Of a stretch of DNA of 22,115 bases, positions 8,999 through 19,685 are shown piece by piece. How positions within the stretch are numbered: the first letter of the stretch is position 1; each line of letters opens with the position of its first letter. Source of the DNA: Saccoglossus kowalevskii (Eukaryota > Hemichordata > Enteropneusta > Harrimaniidae); assembly GCF_000003605.2 (NCBI RefSeq), contig NW_003152254.1:421585-443699 (forward strand). Direction: 5' to 3'. Made by a program: the position numbers and the translations under genes. Below the pieces are notes generated by a model. The model saw only the letters and a list, made by a program, of their open reading frames with translations, ran no database searches and was not told the DNA's origin.

Positions 8999-9616
8999 TT
9001 AAATAAGCAGTAACAAACAATTATTTTATCATGATATCGGATGTGAATAGCAGGTTTTAGCTAATATGTTATTGCGCATGCCCACGCGTGCAGGGATGTC
9101 CTCTAAATTTGGCGGGATCCTTTAAAACAACGGTCCCACCAATCCTAAACTAAAATGAATCAGAGTTAGAGATTATATTCTATCTTTGCCGTGATTTTAT
9201 TACAAATTACTTGCCATCGGGATACCGAAAATGAAAAATGGAGTCACCTGAAAATTGTTCGAGTAAAACAAATCAGAGGCTAAATGATAAGAATTTGCAT
9301 TTTTGCATTAATTACTTTGGTAAAAAATAGTTTCCTTCTTGCTTGTTACTTTGCGAGGAGTTCTCTCCCATAATGCGTTGCGTGTATGCGCAGTGACGTG
9401 CTCAGTATTACACAATTGTAACTTGGCTCGAACTGCCTTGACGAAACGCTTGCTTCGATTTTGCGTCGATAAACCCAAAATATTAACGATGTTCCCTACA
9501 TGATGGTAGGTCTTCTACCTGACGCGATACGAACACCGACAGATAACTGTTACGCGTCGATATTGCACAAACACGAGACAGATATGACATGTACTTTCAT
9601 TTTTACTTTTGCACAG

Positions 9617-9782
9617 ATGCGCCCCTGGGTTGTATTATAACGTTGCTCACTGTAATGCTAGAGAATACCCAGCCATATTCACCCTGGCTAAGATCGCACC
9701 TCGTATAGTAGAGAGCCTGGCACAGTACATTAGTAACCGCGAATATAAATGTATATTTATAGCTTACCCACCGTATTCACAT
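9617..9782 (+). CDS. O-fucosyltransferase-like paralogue 2, second exon in view
   Basis: Acceptor ttttgcacag, donor CAT|GTAAGT. The first base completes Arg of the GER motif; 55 codons follow, from CAPGLYYNV to AYPPYSH. It continues the donor-site strand of the previous exon and ends with the EYKCIFIAYPP strand. Cysteines at residues 1, 12 and 45 of this exon are all present at the same places in the paralogue 1 exon at 991. Confidence 0.78.
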
Positions 9783-10253
9783 GTAAGTATAAATACGTTG
9801 CCATAGAAACAGTATGTTGATACTTGTGTGCGTTAATATTGTCATTTTTTTCAAGTATTAGTTCTTTTAAATTCTAAGATATCATACATATTTATAAAAA
9901 ATGACGCGCGCGGGATTTCTATATATATTTTTAAATGTTTGTTTTCCAAATGGTTTTCAACAGACTAAACATTTTTTTAATTTCTTCTATAATTCGAAAA
10001 ATAAATGCGATTTTTTATTACTGTGTCTTCAACATAGCAACCAATGACTTGGAACACGCTCTAGAAACTTAAAACTAGTTTTTAATTCTAGAATGGTTAC
10101 TCCACGAAATATGTTTAGGCTTCTTTAAAATTGCACACAGATGCACAGTAGTAGCAACATTAGTATCCATCAACTAAAACTGAGTGTATAGAAGTGTCTG
10201 CTCTCAGGTTCCTAATTTATACAACATAACATATATCTGTATTTTATTTTCAG
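9783..10253 (+). other. Intron of paralogue 2
   Basis: GT-AG intron (GTAAGT; tattttattttcag). AT-rich; nothing else recognised. Confidence 0.75.
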
Positions 10254-10389
10254 CGATTCGTAGACCATGTTGGAAAGCTCGTTCAAAAAGTATACAGTGT
10301 TGAATACATTATAAGTGCTTCACCACGAATAGCACAACACATACACGACAGTTACATGATGTCTATGATCCAACAAGAAATAGCCGTTA
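10254..10389 (+). CDS. O-fucosyltransferase-like paralogue 2, third exon in view
   Basis: A strong acceptor (ttttattttcag) and donor (A|GTAAGT) bound 45 codons plus one base. The protein runs RFVDHVGKL to QQEIAV and includes ISASPRIAQH. Length and phases equal the exon at 2054, and the ending QEIAV is identical. Confidence 0.78.
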
Positions 10390-11139
10390 GTAAGTAAACA
10401 GTTCTATTCATTACTTCATGTCACCCCATTTATTTATACCATGGCAACCCCTCGTCGTAAGAGGGCGCGATGTATAGAGTAGATGTCTACATATTAAACA
10501 TTTGACATCATTACTGCCAACTTCAATACACGACAGTATCTCAATATCTTAGCGATTTTACACTAGAAATGTTAGAAATTATAGTAATTCGTAGTTTTGG
10601 GGCGGAGCCACGTCACATAACGTTCTACCTTGCTAAGAAACGCACCGCTGTTCAATGTAATTTCCATGAGTTCTGCGCAAGCTGCTGTGGAACGCCGGTG
10701 ACAGCCGGTGAAAACCGCTAAAGTCGAGAAAACATCGCAAACTCAACTATGAGGTAATCCCGAGCAACCATATTTATACATGTTACACAAGTAGGGATAG
10801 TCTTGTCCGGATGTCCGCCCCGAAAATACTTTTTGAATGTTCAGAAAGGTCAGATTGAATTGATTTCAAAATTGGTTAGCAATGCATCTCCGGATACGTA
10901 AATATACCGTTGGCGTCAAATATAAATATAGCATGTGTAATGTATGCATGTGATAACACATAATACCATATTCTTGTATGTCACTCGTATCACTCTATAT
11001 ATATCTGATAGTTTACCACAGGGAGAAGGTACTATACATATCCTTGAAAAGGAATTACATCACATGATTCGGTATATCAATCACAAGATAACCATATTTA
11101 CAAATCAACGATCTAACAATAATGTTTGTCTATTTATAG
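10390..11139 (+). other. Intron of paralogue 2
   Basis: GT-AG intron (GTAAGT; gtctatttatag). A somewhat GC-richer patch at 10595-10750 has no open frame I can support. Confidence 0.75.
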
Positions 11140-11276
11140 GAGCCGACATTTTTATTGGATGGAGCCAGTCCAGCTGGTCATCGACCGTCTACAACATGCG
11201 TGAACCGAAAGGGGGAGAAAACGTGCATTTTTCAGACATTCCCAATATGCCAACCCAAATAGAGACAGTTTGGTGA
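11140..11276 (+). CDS. O-fucosyltransferase-like paralogue 2, terminal exon
   Basis: This last exon has stop TGA at 11274-11276. Across the junction the protein reads QEIAV-R-ADIFIGW, then SQSSWSSTVYNMR, a KGG turn, and a C-terminal IETVW. ADIFIG...SSW is the C-terminal nucleotide-sugar-binding signature of O-fucosyltransferases. It is 22 of 45 identical to the terminal exon of paralogue 1. The four exons in view total 2268 nt, giving a 755-residue product without the missing N-terminus. That is far longer than the roughly 400 residues usual for the family, because of the repeat stem. Confidence 0.82.
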
Positions 11277-11723
11277 ATTTTCTTACTCAATGTGATAATT
11301 AATATTTCGAACTTCCGATGTCAGTTACGAAATGAAATTTGCCTCAAACTAACGAGGGTCGGTCCCAATTTATATTATAAACTCAACTAGTGTGTCTCGG
11401 CCAATCAGAATGCTTCATTGCAAAACCTTTTTTATTTTGAACGGTGGATTTGAGACAGATGAAGTCCTCGTACACTTCAGGATATATAAAGTTCGGCAAC
11501 GATAACATTTCTCGGTCTGTGACCTCGTTGCATAGTTTTAGCTTTTTTGGGCAAAATCAAATTAAATTTATAGGAACGTGGTCGTCGCGCCACGCATGCG
11601 CGAGATATGTGACTCGTATGAACAAAGATGGCGACTTTGTCTGTACTAAGTTTTAACTATGTAATTTCTTTTGTGATTGAAAGGCATCGATGGAGTCCCT
11701 GGCTGTAATGAGTGTACGCTGCG
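11277..11723. other. Intergenic, no gene recognised
   Basis: 3' flank of paralogue 2. A GC-rich patch at 11574-11640 precedes a short frame beginning ATGGCGACT at about 11629 in good start context, but it encodes only 26 residues before a stop and has no recognisable similarity. Confidence 0.4.
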
Positions 11724-11812
11724 NNNNNNNNNNNNNNNNNNNNNNNNNNNNNNNNNNNNNNNNNNNNNNNNNNNNNNNNNNNNNNNNNNNNNNNNNNNNN
11801 NNNNNNNNNNNN
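11724..11812. other. Assembly gap (89 N)
   Basis: An unbroken run of N from 11724 to 11812. The true distance is unknown, and sequence may be missing or misjoined here. Confidence 0.99.
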
Positions 11813-14800
11813 AGCAGAACATTATGGAGTAGAATGTTCGATTAGTATATGACTAATATATGATATTTGAGGTAGATAGTGGTCCAGTAAGTTTCAAATT
11901 TTGTCAGTTGTTTCTATGCAGAAGTATGTTCTTTAAGATGATTGCTCTCGTTAAATATCAAAGTCTATAATTATATTTTAGATTCTGGTTCAAATTTGCA
12001 AATATGATACATGGTTTAGAATAAAAACATTCGCGATATTTTGGAGTCCTGTAAAACTTGTCAAGTTACCACGGTTGACTGTTGCTATGCAACGAACAGA
12101 TGGCCACGACGTTGGGTGTCATCTAAGTTCGGTTAGATTGTACTGACCGTCAAAATTCGAGGGAACAATTTTCGCGATTATTGACTAAGTGCCAAAACAA
12201 GTATCGCACGTTAAATATGGGCATTCTATCTTAGGTGAACACGCATTTGAAACCATGAAGAGTGACTGGAAGACTGCGATCAGCGCAATTTTTTTTTCGC
12301 GGTGCCTTTTCTGTTCATTGTCTTTCTTGAATGTGCCAATTCATTTCTTTCAACAGCTTTTCAAAGTATCGAACAAATATTTAAGCCAGCCACCCCTATG
12401 ATTTCAAATGGTCAGTTCCTAGCACAAAGTAGCATGTTCTTTCGTAACGCTTGTGGCACAAGCGCCCGTAATTAGTAATATATATATATATATCGATTGA
12501 AAAAGCCAATAACTATTTAATATGCCTTATTTTCTTATCTGTATACAAAGGTCAAGTTTAAATTGTTGGCAATAATGATAGGAAATTACGCCCCTGTGTT
12601 CGTCTTTATCCTATTCAGTTCTTATTTGCTAAGTGGTTGAATACAGACACATTGCTATACAAATATCACCAATTTAGCGTTGGTCCATGATGTGTATATT
12701 AATGTGGAATGGATAATTTCACACGTGACGTATTCACATTCAAGGTGAATGCACATGAAATTGTTATTCGAAATGGATCTTGATTACTACTCATAGCAAC
12801 AACCTTGACGACATGTATATCCATCATAAAATTATTGATATTAAATTTACCTTATTGCTATTGTCATGTTATTCACATTGATGTGGTGTTAACTTCATAA
12901 CGGCGTTTACGTGGGAAACTATATTTTACGCTGGCACACACAAAAATAAATTTTACAAAGGACTGTCGCGTATACAATTCCTCAGAACCACAGGTCACGT
13001 GTTCATATCAATAAATATACACAATTTGAATTCCTTATTTGTTTCTCCTTTCTTCTTGAGACATTTTCGGAAGAAAAAACGAAATATTATGTACAAATAG
13101 AAAATTATTGTTCTCATTTACACAACCGTACAACCTGGTCAAAACCACTTCATAAACACACACGTATTTGTATTGTTACGTAGAAAACGATGTTACTCAT
13201 GCTGCGTCGTGTCAAACTGATTGACATTTATTTCAACCCTGTGAGATAATACATCAAAGTACCCAACAATATAGTGGGTTGTTACAGTACAGAACGTAAT
13301 TGATGCCAATCATTATGTGACACCATCTAGACGGGCGTAGACTAGAATGACATCTAAAGCTGGTTGATCCCTTTGTCCGTGGTCAAAGGAACCTGTCGGT
13401 AATTTGCTCATGCTTTTGCATTTTGATTTGTTGTTTTTCCGTTATTACACTTCGGATAACCGTGATAACTCGTAAATATGACGCGAAAAACAAACACGGA
13501 TCGTCTATGCAATGGCAAATTATGTCTGAATGAACTGAAACGTATAACATGCTCTTGTAAATCCTTTTAGAAATGAGTGATGGTTCCTTCCAAAAAGAAC
13601 CTATTATCATGGCTTTATGTAACGAATAATTGTGTTGGGAAGAATGAAACATGACTCCTGGTGTGATTATGATTAAGGTAACGACGAAACAATGAACAGA
13701 CCTAAGTGAGACGTTGTAAATGAGACTAGACTTTTTGTAAAAAACATTCACATGAAAAAGTACAAAAATTACATATAAAATAAACAAACGTTTATATATG
13801 TCAAATGAATGAAATCGAGTGCTACAAACGGATTTATTAAATACATCTGTTTTACATTATTATTTTCTAATATTCTATTTTCCACTACCGAAAAAAAACT
13901 ACGTCATATTTTCATGAAAAACGTATACAACAATAATTTCAATGATACAATATATATATAGAGAGAATTTATTTTACAAATTTTATAACAAACTTTTATA
14001 ACAAAATATTATCAGATAGAGATCTGATTAAATTTCTGTGTTTGCTTAATGTATCGCAAGTTTTGGTACATCACGTACAACCGACATTGCTACTCAAATC
14101 CGAATAAGTACTTTATTGTTAGATGAAACGTATACAAAATCGGGTCATGAAATGTTGTTTACGACGACATCTAATAAATAAATGATATTTAATATTTTGA
14201 ATATAAATTTATCAAGTTTGGCAGAGTCTTGTGTGAGACTATGAACCGTAACACATTGTTGGAAAAACACGTCATACGATTTGTAAACAAACGGAACATG
14301 TACAAAAAGCAAACACATTTTCGAACGCTTGCACAATTTGCATTGTCAGATAAATAATATCTAAATGCTAATTCCCCCTCCAAAAAAACAATTAAAAACG
14401 GTCGAGAATCTATCTGTAAAACTACAATAAAACATATTAGAAAACAGTAATCTGTTTATGTGAGAGTTACAATGTTAGTGCTTGTGCAATTTACAATTGG
14501 GAACGTATTTTAACACTTCTGGCATCATTATCTAAGACCAGAAAAAAGGATAACACAATACCCGTGTGCCCTGTTTTACCACTTATTAAGTGTGGTAATT
14601 TTAAAACAAATAGAACAAATGATCTAGCAGCTACTTTAATTATAATCTCTCTCACGAACTGAAGAACCGAAACAGAGATGATGACTATTTTAAACATAAA
14701 CACATATTTTCTATCCATTTTCTTTATGTGTTTTAATAAATTTAAATCATGTTCAGAAATCAGAAATGCTATCAATGAGTAGACATACTGTCTAAAGATT

Positions 14801-14938
14801 AGGGCGATACCATAAAGGCAATATTTTTCAAGAATGAACATCTTGAAGTAGTATGCAGTAAATTACCTTTTAAATGGGGGATTACAAACAACAAACCTAG
14901 CTCCATAGTTATATCCACACAGAACATCCATAAAAAAA
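11813..14938. other. AT-rich intergenic region
   Basis: About 3.1 kb between the gap and the GPCR stop codon. It holds a short (AT)n run at about 12478-12493 and several 60-130-codon minus-strand frames rich in Phe, Ile, Leu and Lys, which is what AT-rich DNA gives by chance. The part next to 14938 is probably the GPCR 3' UTR; an ATTAAA on the minus strand at 14737-14732 is one possible poly(A) signal. Confidence 0.5.
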
Positions 14939-15973
14939 TCATGCGTTCAATACATTAATCTCTCGCGTTGCGGCAGTGGTATTGGAAGTTACTGATACTC
15001 TTGTGTGGTAAATCTTATACACATCGCGAATAATTTTTCGAAATTTTCTCGACATAAGTGTGTAAATGATGGGGTTTATCATACTGCCGAATGTCAGGAG
15101 CGATAACGCCCAATAAGACCTGCCATTATCATATGCAATAACACCTATCAAGTTCAAACCCACCATGAATGGACCAATCATGTAAAGGAACGCAAAACTT
15201 AAAATCAACACACTGCATATTCCAGTAGTTGTGATGTCTATTTTAGAAGAAGCGTTTCCCTGATTTTCGATATATGGCTGGACACTGTTCCGGTGGTGGA
15301 GAGTAAAAACAATTATGAAAACATATGATGTGATAATTATCATCGCGCTCAATGAAAACACTACAACTATTGCAGATCGTGTACGACTCACACCTGGTCC
15401 ACCCTCAGCGAACTGCAAACACGAAAATGCTGGTCCGGAAACAGTCTTCAATGATGCTACACAAGTCGCCAAAAGGTAACTGAAGAAGATTTGAAAATAT
15501 ATGGCACATCTGAGGGTGGATCGGCTGAACTTGCCACTGATGCCCAAAGCGCGAGTAAGACTCAGTGTTGCAAGTTGTACGATAGTAGCCGTTAAGGTGA
15601 ATTGAGAGATGAAAATCTGTGCTAGACATACTATGTAATCTGGACCATCTGGTGCCGCAGTACCGACTATAGTTCTGTAGATCCATAACGGAGATGTGAT
15701 TGTTGCATTCAACAGGTCTGATATAGCCAGGGCAACAAGCTGGTTGTTAGCAGGCGTGTGGAGCTGTCTACTTTTCCCAACTATTACACAAACGGAGACG
15801 TTGAAGAAGGTACCGAACATGCAAGTTGCGACACACATCACAGCCGATGCTATGAGCCACCCATTGGGCAAAGTCAGGTGCTTCACATTCGAAGAATCAT
15901 TGAATAAAACGTGTTCATCAGCGTTAGTGAGATTTGCAGTGTAATTCATCTTCAAATAATAGTATATCGCCAT
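14939..15973 (-). CDS. Class A (rhodopsin-like) orphan G-protein-coupled receptor, intronless
   Basis: A 344-residue single-exon frame with seven membrane helices: about 38-66, 76-99, 113-142, 154-176, 200-225, 247-278 and 286-308. The outside N-terminus has N-glycosylation sequons at N10, N14 and N25. Class A landmarks are N58 (helix 1), LAISDLL with D86 (helix 2), the C116-C185 disulfide pair, R141 (helix 3), P268 (helix 6) and NPIIY at 300-304, followed by a basic SRKFRKI helix 8. Two signatures are altered: DRY reads T140-R141-A142, and CWxP reads M-I-G-P, so the toggle Trp is Ile. The start at 15973 has A at -3 and G at +4; Met9 is an alternative start. It signals at the plasma membrane through G proteins; the ligand is unknown, and the sequence does not place it in a named subfamily. 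Confidence 0.88.
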   Translation of the reverse strand: MAIYYYLKMNYTANLTNADEHVLFNDSSNVKHLTLPNGWLIASAVMCVATCMFGTFFNVSVCVIVGKSRQLHTPANNQLVALAISDLLNATITSPLWIYRTIVGTAAPDGPDYIVCLAQIFISQFTLTATIVQLATLSLTRALGISGKFSRSTLRCAIYFQIFFSYLLATCVASLKTVSGPAFSCLQFAEGGPGVSRTRSAIVVVFSLSAMIIITSYVFIIVFTLHHRNSVQPYIENQGNASSKIDITTTGICSVLILSFAFLYMIGPFMVGLNLIGVIAYDNGRSYWALSLLTFGSMINPIIYTLMSRKFRKIIRDVYKIYHTRVSVTSNTTAATREINVLNA

Positions 15974-18662
15974 TCTTTGTATCTCCTCTGTAACTGTGTT
16001 GTATTTTCTGTCTCAGCTAGCAATGTCTCATTTGGCGTGTTATAAAGCTACTGAAGAGCAGGTACTGTATTTTCTTTTCTGTTCAGAAATACATCATTGT
16101 CTGTATCATAGACGCGCCGACGGAAAAGAAAATCCCTACGGGTGATCAATTCAATACTCGACCAATTAGTACGAACACGCACCGCTCATGAGCTACCCTC
16201 AATAACTCGGTTGTGGTAAAGGAAGTCGACATTTTATTATAACGTTCACATGAATTTAACAGACGCATGATTAAAGGTCGCCGTTTTCATTTGTCGTCAT
16301 AATACAACTTTACATACATAATCACTATAATCCACTGCAAGATTTTAACTCCACCAGGGACAAACAAATCATATCTCCTAGTCGATGATTCAAAATTGGT
16401 AGATGACATGCTGGTGGCCTGAAGCAGTCGACTAATCTATTGTTCATATATATGGACAATGCATTTTTCTTTTTTTTTTCGTTCGGTCTCTGCAAGCTCG
16501 TATTACCAACAATTCTACAGATCTCTAGGATATTTGTAACTTGCCTTAAGTACGGCGAAGGATATCTCAGCGTATATTATATCTGTGTATTGTATTGCGT
16601 GACTGTTATTATATATGTAATGTACAACTAAAGAATCATCTAAAATATTAATATTTATTTAAAGACGGACTTTAAGATACTTCAATTTCATCTTTTCCAA
16701 ATGTAGTATAAATTAAATGTAATTAAATTAAATTCTTTTCGATACATTTAAACTTTAATGTGACTCCTATTTACATTTTTTTTCTAAACTGCATACTACA
16801 ATACCACAAGACAAATTTACTTTGCGTATGATGAACATTATTTATTAGTCCTTTTGGAATAAAAGTAGTTCTAGTCGCTAACAATACAAAATGCCGCTTG
16901 CAAGAACAGGACTCTGAAGATGACATTTCGAGTTTGTTGAGTTTAGAAGATACATTTGTCAACAAATTATTGGTATTCAAATTATAACAGTTCTAAATTG
17001 AGCGATTTTAGGCCAACGATATACTCAGTTGATATATGTCATCTTAATGTCACTTGTCTGATGTAGAAACCCTTGATGTATGGCTCAGATTGATATATGG
17101 CAGGTGTCACATGTTGGGCAAGATGTGCTCATCTTTTTCAAAACACCTGACATCCCTTCATGTATACCAATGAGTTCATATATTTTTCAGTTATCCTTCT
17201 ATTAGTTTAGTGTGCTTGTAAGTTATATTTTGTTTTTAATTATGTATTTGTTTGTAAATTGTTTGCGTTCTTGTTTTGAATTATCCCATTCGACTGTTGT
17301 CTGAAGATCCACGGTTAGTATGGATATGTTATTTACACTTTTTATACATTTAAAGTGGGTGATCCGATAACACAAGTAAGATGCTTGCATAGATTAACAC
17401 AAATCCATAAACATCACGGAGCAAAATACATTCCACAAGCGGTAAAAATCAATTCTGGATATTCAAATTTTCAAATTGATTTTGTAGAAAAATGTAAATC
17501 GAAAACACCTTTACGTAATAAGACATAAATTAATAGTATTATTTGTGAATTCTTTAAGGAGCTACAAATGACTTATTAGTTTACATATTTTAAACAAGAC
17601 TCGTTAATTTGACGTTACAGCGAAGATATCATAAACACTATTTGTTTAATGTCTGCGTTCCAAAATCGTTTTGAAATTTAATATGTATCACATTTATTTG
17701 TCAACAAAATATATAGGGCTTTTTGACCCTCTCTCTTTCATACTGGATTACCGGTACTTCGATAACAATAGCTAGTTTTGTTAGTCTCATATGTTAACAT
17801 TTAAAGAATTACAATAGCAACACAGTTTATTGCTTCCGTCGAAAGAATACTAATATGTGTGCTGCCAAAATATCGTTTGTAATTTACAATTATACTCAAA
17901 ATACTCAAAATGTATTTATTTATAGCTGAACAAAATGAGAGTGTTGTTAAGAATGAAATAATTCTCCAAAGAATATCAACAATTGTCACACTTACGTCAA
18001 TGTACTTGCAAACCCTGGGACAATAATCTCCAGCAAACTCTTCGTGGTAACATGGATAATGTAAACAACATCTAAATACCACTATGAACGTGAAGTTTTG
18101 ACCACACCTCGTCAACATTCAAGACGCAACTCGCACGCATGAATGAATGCAAAACATTAGTGAAATGTTATCGTATATTTTAATAGGGTGGTCATATTAC
18201 AGCACATGTGCGCCTATTGTACATTTCTTGTGTTTACTCGTGTGAGTGTGATATACGTATGGGTTCCCCGTGCTGTGCCACCAGCGGATGACCATGCTAA
18301 CGATATATAAATTGATTCATATGCTCATAAACCAACCCGCTGTTATCAGTATTGAACGAACAAGCTATTCATTCAAAACTCCATTTGTTCACAATAATGA
18401 TATATGATAATTATATAGTTAAAAACTAAGAGTGCGTTTATATTGATATTGTAATTGATCTCATTTGATCTCACCGACACTATAAAATCAGCTCTAAATA
18501 CCGTGCCACTGGAAACACCTTCACATTTACCATTGTGTACGGGTGTCGTTGTCGTCACGTGTACCTGTGGCCCTTTGTACAGCTGCACGACACCTACAAA
18601 GCGCTCACCATGAATAACCGCGAACACAATACAACTTTTATACGACGTTAATTATTCAAAAC
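15974..18662. other. Intergenic region between GPCR and channel gene
   Basis: AT-rich, with the promoter of the GPCR presumably just right of 15973 (a TTTATAA-like motif on the minus strand at about 16041-16047). No convincing gene. Two minus-strand open stretches ending in plausible donors (18117-17995 and about 18627-18474) are listed or discussed separately. Confidence 0.45.
17995..18117 (-). CDS. Possible orphan Cys-rich exon
   Basis: On the minus strand a frame starts at ATG (18117), right after an in-frame stop, and reaches a good donor, GAC|GTAAGT, after 41 codons. It encodes six cysteines in a compact order, including FRCCLHYPC and GDYCPRVCKYID. The ending is faintly like the last part of an ShK-type domain, and the CC-x4-C-x9-C spacing faintly recalls small secreted peptides, but neither pattern fits. 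No signal peptide, acceptor or partner exon was found, so it may be chance. Confidence 0.18.
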
Positions 18663-18678
18663 ACAAATATGTTAATTA

Positions 18679-18684
18679 TTTATT
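18679..18684 (-). promoter_or_regulatory. Candidate polyadenylation signal (AATAAA on minus strand) of channel gene
   Basis: TTTATT on the + strand is AATAAA on the minus strand, about 125 nt past the TAG stop of the DEG/ENaC gene. Spacing and AT-rich context fit a short 3' UTR. Confidence 0.45.
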
Positions 18685-18807
18685 TCTACACTTTCTCTAT
18701 TTATATATTAAAGTATAAACAAAGGCCACTTTAGTGACTGACTGTGAATTATAAACTGTGTGCTTAATCCTTCATGAAGAGATATCGACCATAAACTCCA
18801 TGGCCGC

Positions 18808-18951
18808 CTATATTGGCTGACTACTCGGGGATCCACCAACGTGGGTGCGTACTTTACGACTCCAACACATATTAGCAATTACGTTGATGAATACAGCCAT
18901 CCCTATCCAGCCACCAAATGCTGCCAGTAGATCTGCCAACATCTGAACTAA
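18808..18951 (-). CDS. DEG/ENaC channel subunit, terminal exon (second membrane helix and tail)
   Basis: The exon begins after a (TTA)n-type tract ending ATTACAG and stops at TAG (18810-18808). It encodes LVQMLADLLAAFGGWIGMAV, then FINVIANMCWSRKVRTH and a short tail ending SQPI. The L-x-x-L-L-x-x-x-G-G-x-x-G lead-in to the second membrane helix is diagnostic of the DEG/ENaC/ASIC family, trimeric cation channels usually amiloride-sensitive. Aligned on GGxxG, the usual G-x-S filter position reads F-I-N and the conserved Glu after it is Cys, so conduction or selectivity may differ. A second possible acceptor 9 nt further in (TTCAG|ATG at 18942) would remove LVQ. Confidence 0.75.
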   Translation of the reverse strand, partial: LVQMLADLLAAFGGWIGMAVFINVIANMCWSRKVRTHVGGSPSSQPI

Positions 18952-18953
18952 CT

Positions 18954-18994
<41 letters not shown>

Positions 18995-18995
18995 A
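18952..18995 (+). repeat. (TAA)n microsatellite in channel-gene intron
   Basis: TAATAATAA repeats run from about 18955 to 18991, with one interruption (ACT). On the gene strand this is (TTA)n directly before the acceptor CAG, where it supplies the pyrimidine-rich tract. Confidence 0.9.
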
Positions 18996-19104
18996 ATAAT
19001 ATTTTCTAATAAACGAGGGGGGGGACCATCACATAATTACTTCAACGTGAGTTATTGCACGATAAACTTCAATAATAACATAATGGAAATTCAGCAATAC
19101 TTAC

Positions 19105-19180
19105 GGTAAAGGATGGTACTTCGACAAATACCATGGTCGACATATCACTCATGTAGACGTTCACTGAGACGATGTTCTCT
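19105..19180 (-). CDS. DEG/ENaC channel subunit, penultimate exon
   Basis: 76 nt between tcgttacag and ACC|GTAAGT, phase 2 in and phase 0 out. It encodes RENIVSVNVYMSDMST, then MVFVEVPSFT. R-E-N-[IV]-[VL]-x-[VL]-[ND]-[VI]-[YF] is the conserved strand before the second membrane helix in this family. It joins in phase to the exons on both sides. Confidence 0.8.
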
Positions 19181-19559
19181 CTGTAACGAAACATGGCGTA
19201 TTACACGTGGTAATAAAGGGAAAAAACTGCGTGGTTATCTCAACAATATTTAGTTGGTTATTTGCGTGTAAGGTTAGATGGTATTGCTTATAAAATGTAA
19301 GTTGATCGTGGAATGGCAAAAAGCGTCATAATTTACAACTCAAGAAGGAGGAGACAGTAACATAAAACACAATATTGTTGACAACATATGATAACCTGTA
19401 TGTTTATGTCGGGGATTATTCTCAGATTGTCACTTAAGCCACCAGTTTAAAAAAAAACCATGTGATTTCCTAGACGGTGGAAACCTCAGAACTTTACATA
19501 AAAAAACATTCACTGAAATAATCATCAACGTCACATGTAATGGGAATGTACACTTTTAC
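19181..19559 (-). other. Intron of DEG/ENaC gene
   Basis: GT-AG intron on the minus strand (GTAAAAG donor). No feature recognised. Confidence 0.7.
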
Positions 19560-19685
19560 CTTATTCTATCTTCATCCATATCTTCGTTGTCGTCATTAAC
19601 AGTTTTTACATATCTGGCGAAGTGTTCCATATATACCTTAGAAGGCCAGTTGGAATCTGATGTTGTTATCTTATAGTCTCGCTCT
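19560..19685 (-). CDS. DEG/ENaC channel subunit, extracellular exon
   Basis: 126 nt between ttttgatcag and ATAAG|GTAAAA, phase 2 at both ends. It encodes ERDYKITTSDSNWPSKVY, then MEHFARYVKTV and the acidic run NDDNEDMDEDRI. After the preceding CxCPPPC, a Y-x-[IV]-[ST] strand and a W-P-S turn are standard in DEG/ENaC palm and thumb regions. The stretch of eight Asp/Glu residues is a distinctive acidic loop. Confidence 0.75.

Larger units (their letters stand above)
6895..9616 (+). other. Large intron of paralogue 2, filled with mobile DNA
   Basis: GT-AG intron (GTTAGT donor; tactttttgcacag-like acceptor) linking the phase-2 donor to a one-base phase completion, so the junction codon AG|A gives Arg in GER. 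It contains the inverted-repeat element with the RecQ fragment (6923-8150) and MITEs at 8534-8665 and 8906-8998. The remainder (8151-8533, 8666-8901, 9003-9616) is AT-rich with no recognised feature. Confidence 0.75.

Noticed and set aside
13383-14841. Minus-strand frames of 63-134 codons next to the GPCR
   Set aside because: They are Phe/Ile/Leu/Lys-rich with no motif or exon signals; most likely 3' UTR and intergenic DNA.
18474-18627. Minus-strand open stretch (VFAVIHGERFVGV...) ending at a GTGAGA donor, preceded by TATAAAAG
   Set aside because: It lies just beyond the channel gene stop and candidate poly(A) site, has no ATG in frame in good context and no recognisable domain. It could be an exon, but support is too thin.
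18941-18951. ATG at 18942 as a start codon of a small separate protein
   Set aside because: It is within the DEG/ENaC pore exon, joined in phase to three upstream exons with family motifs.
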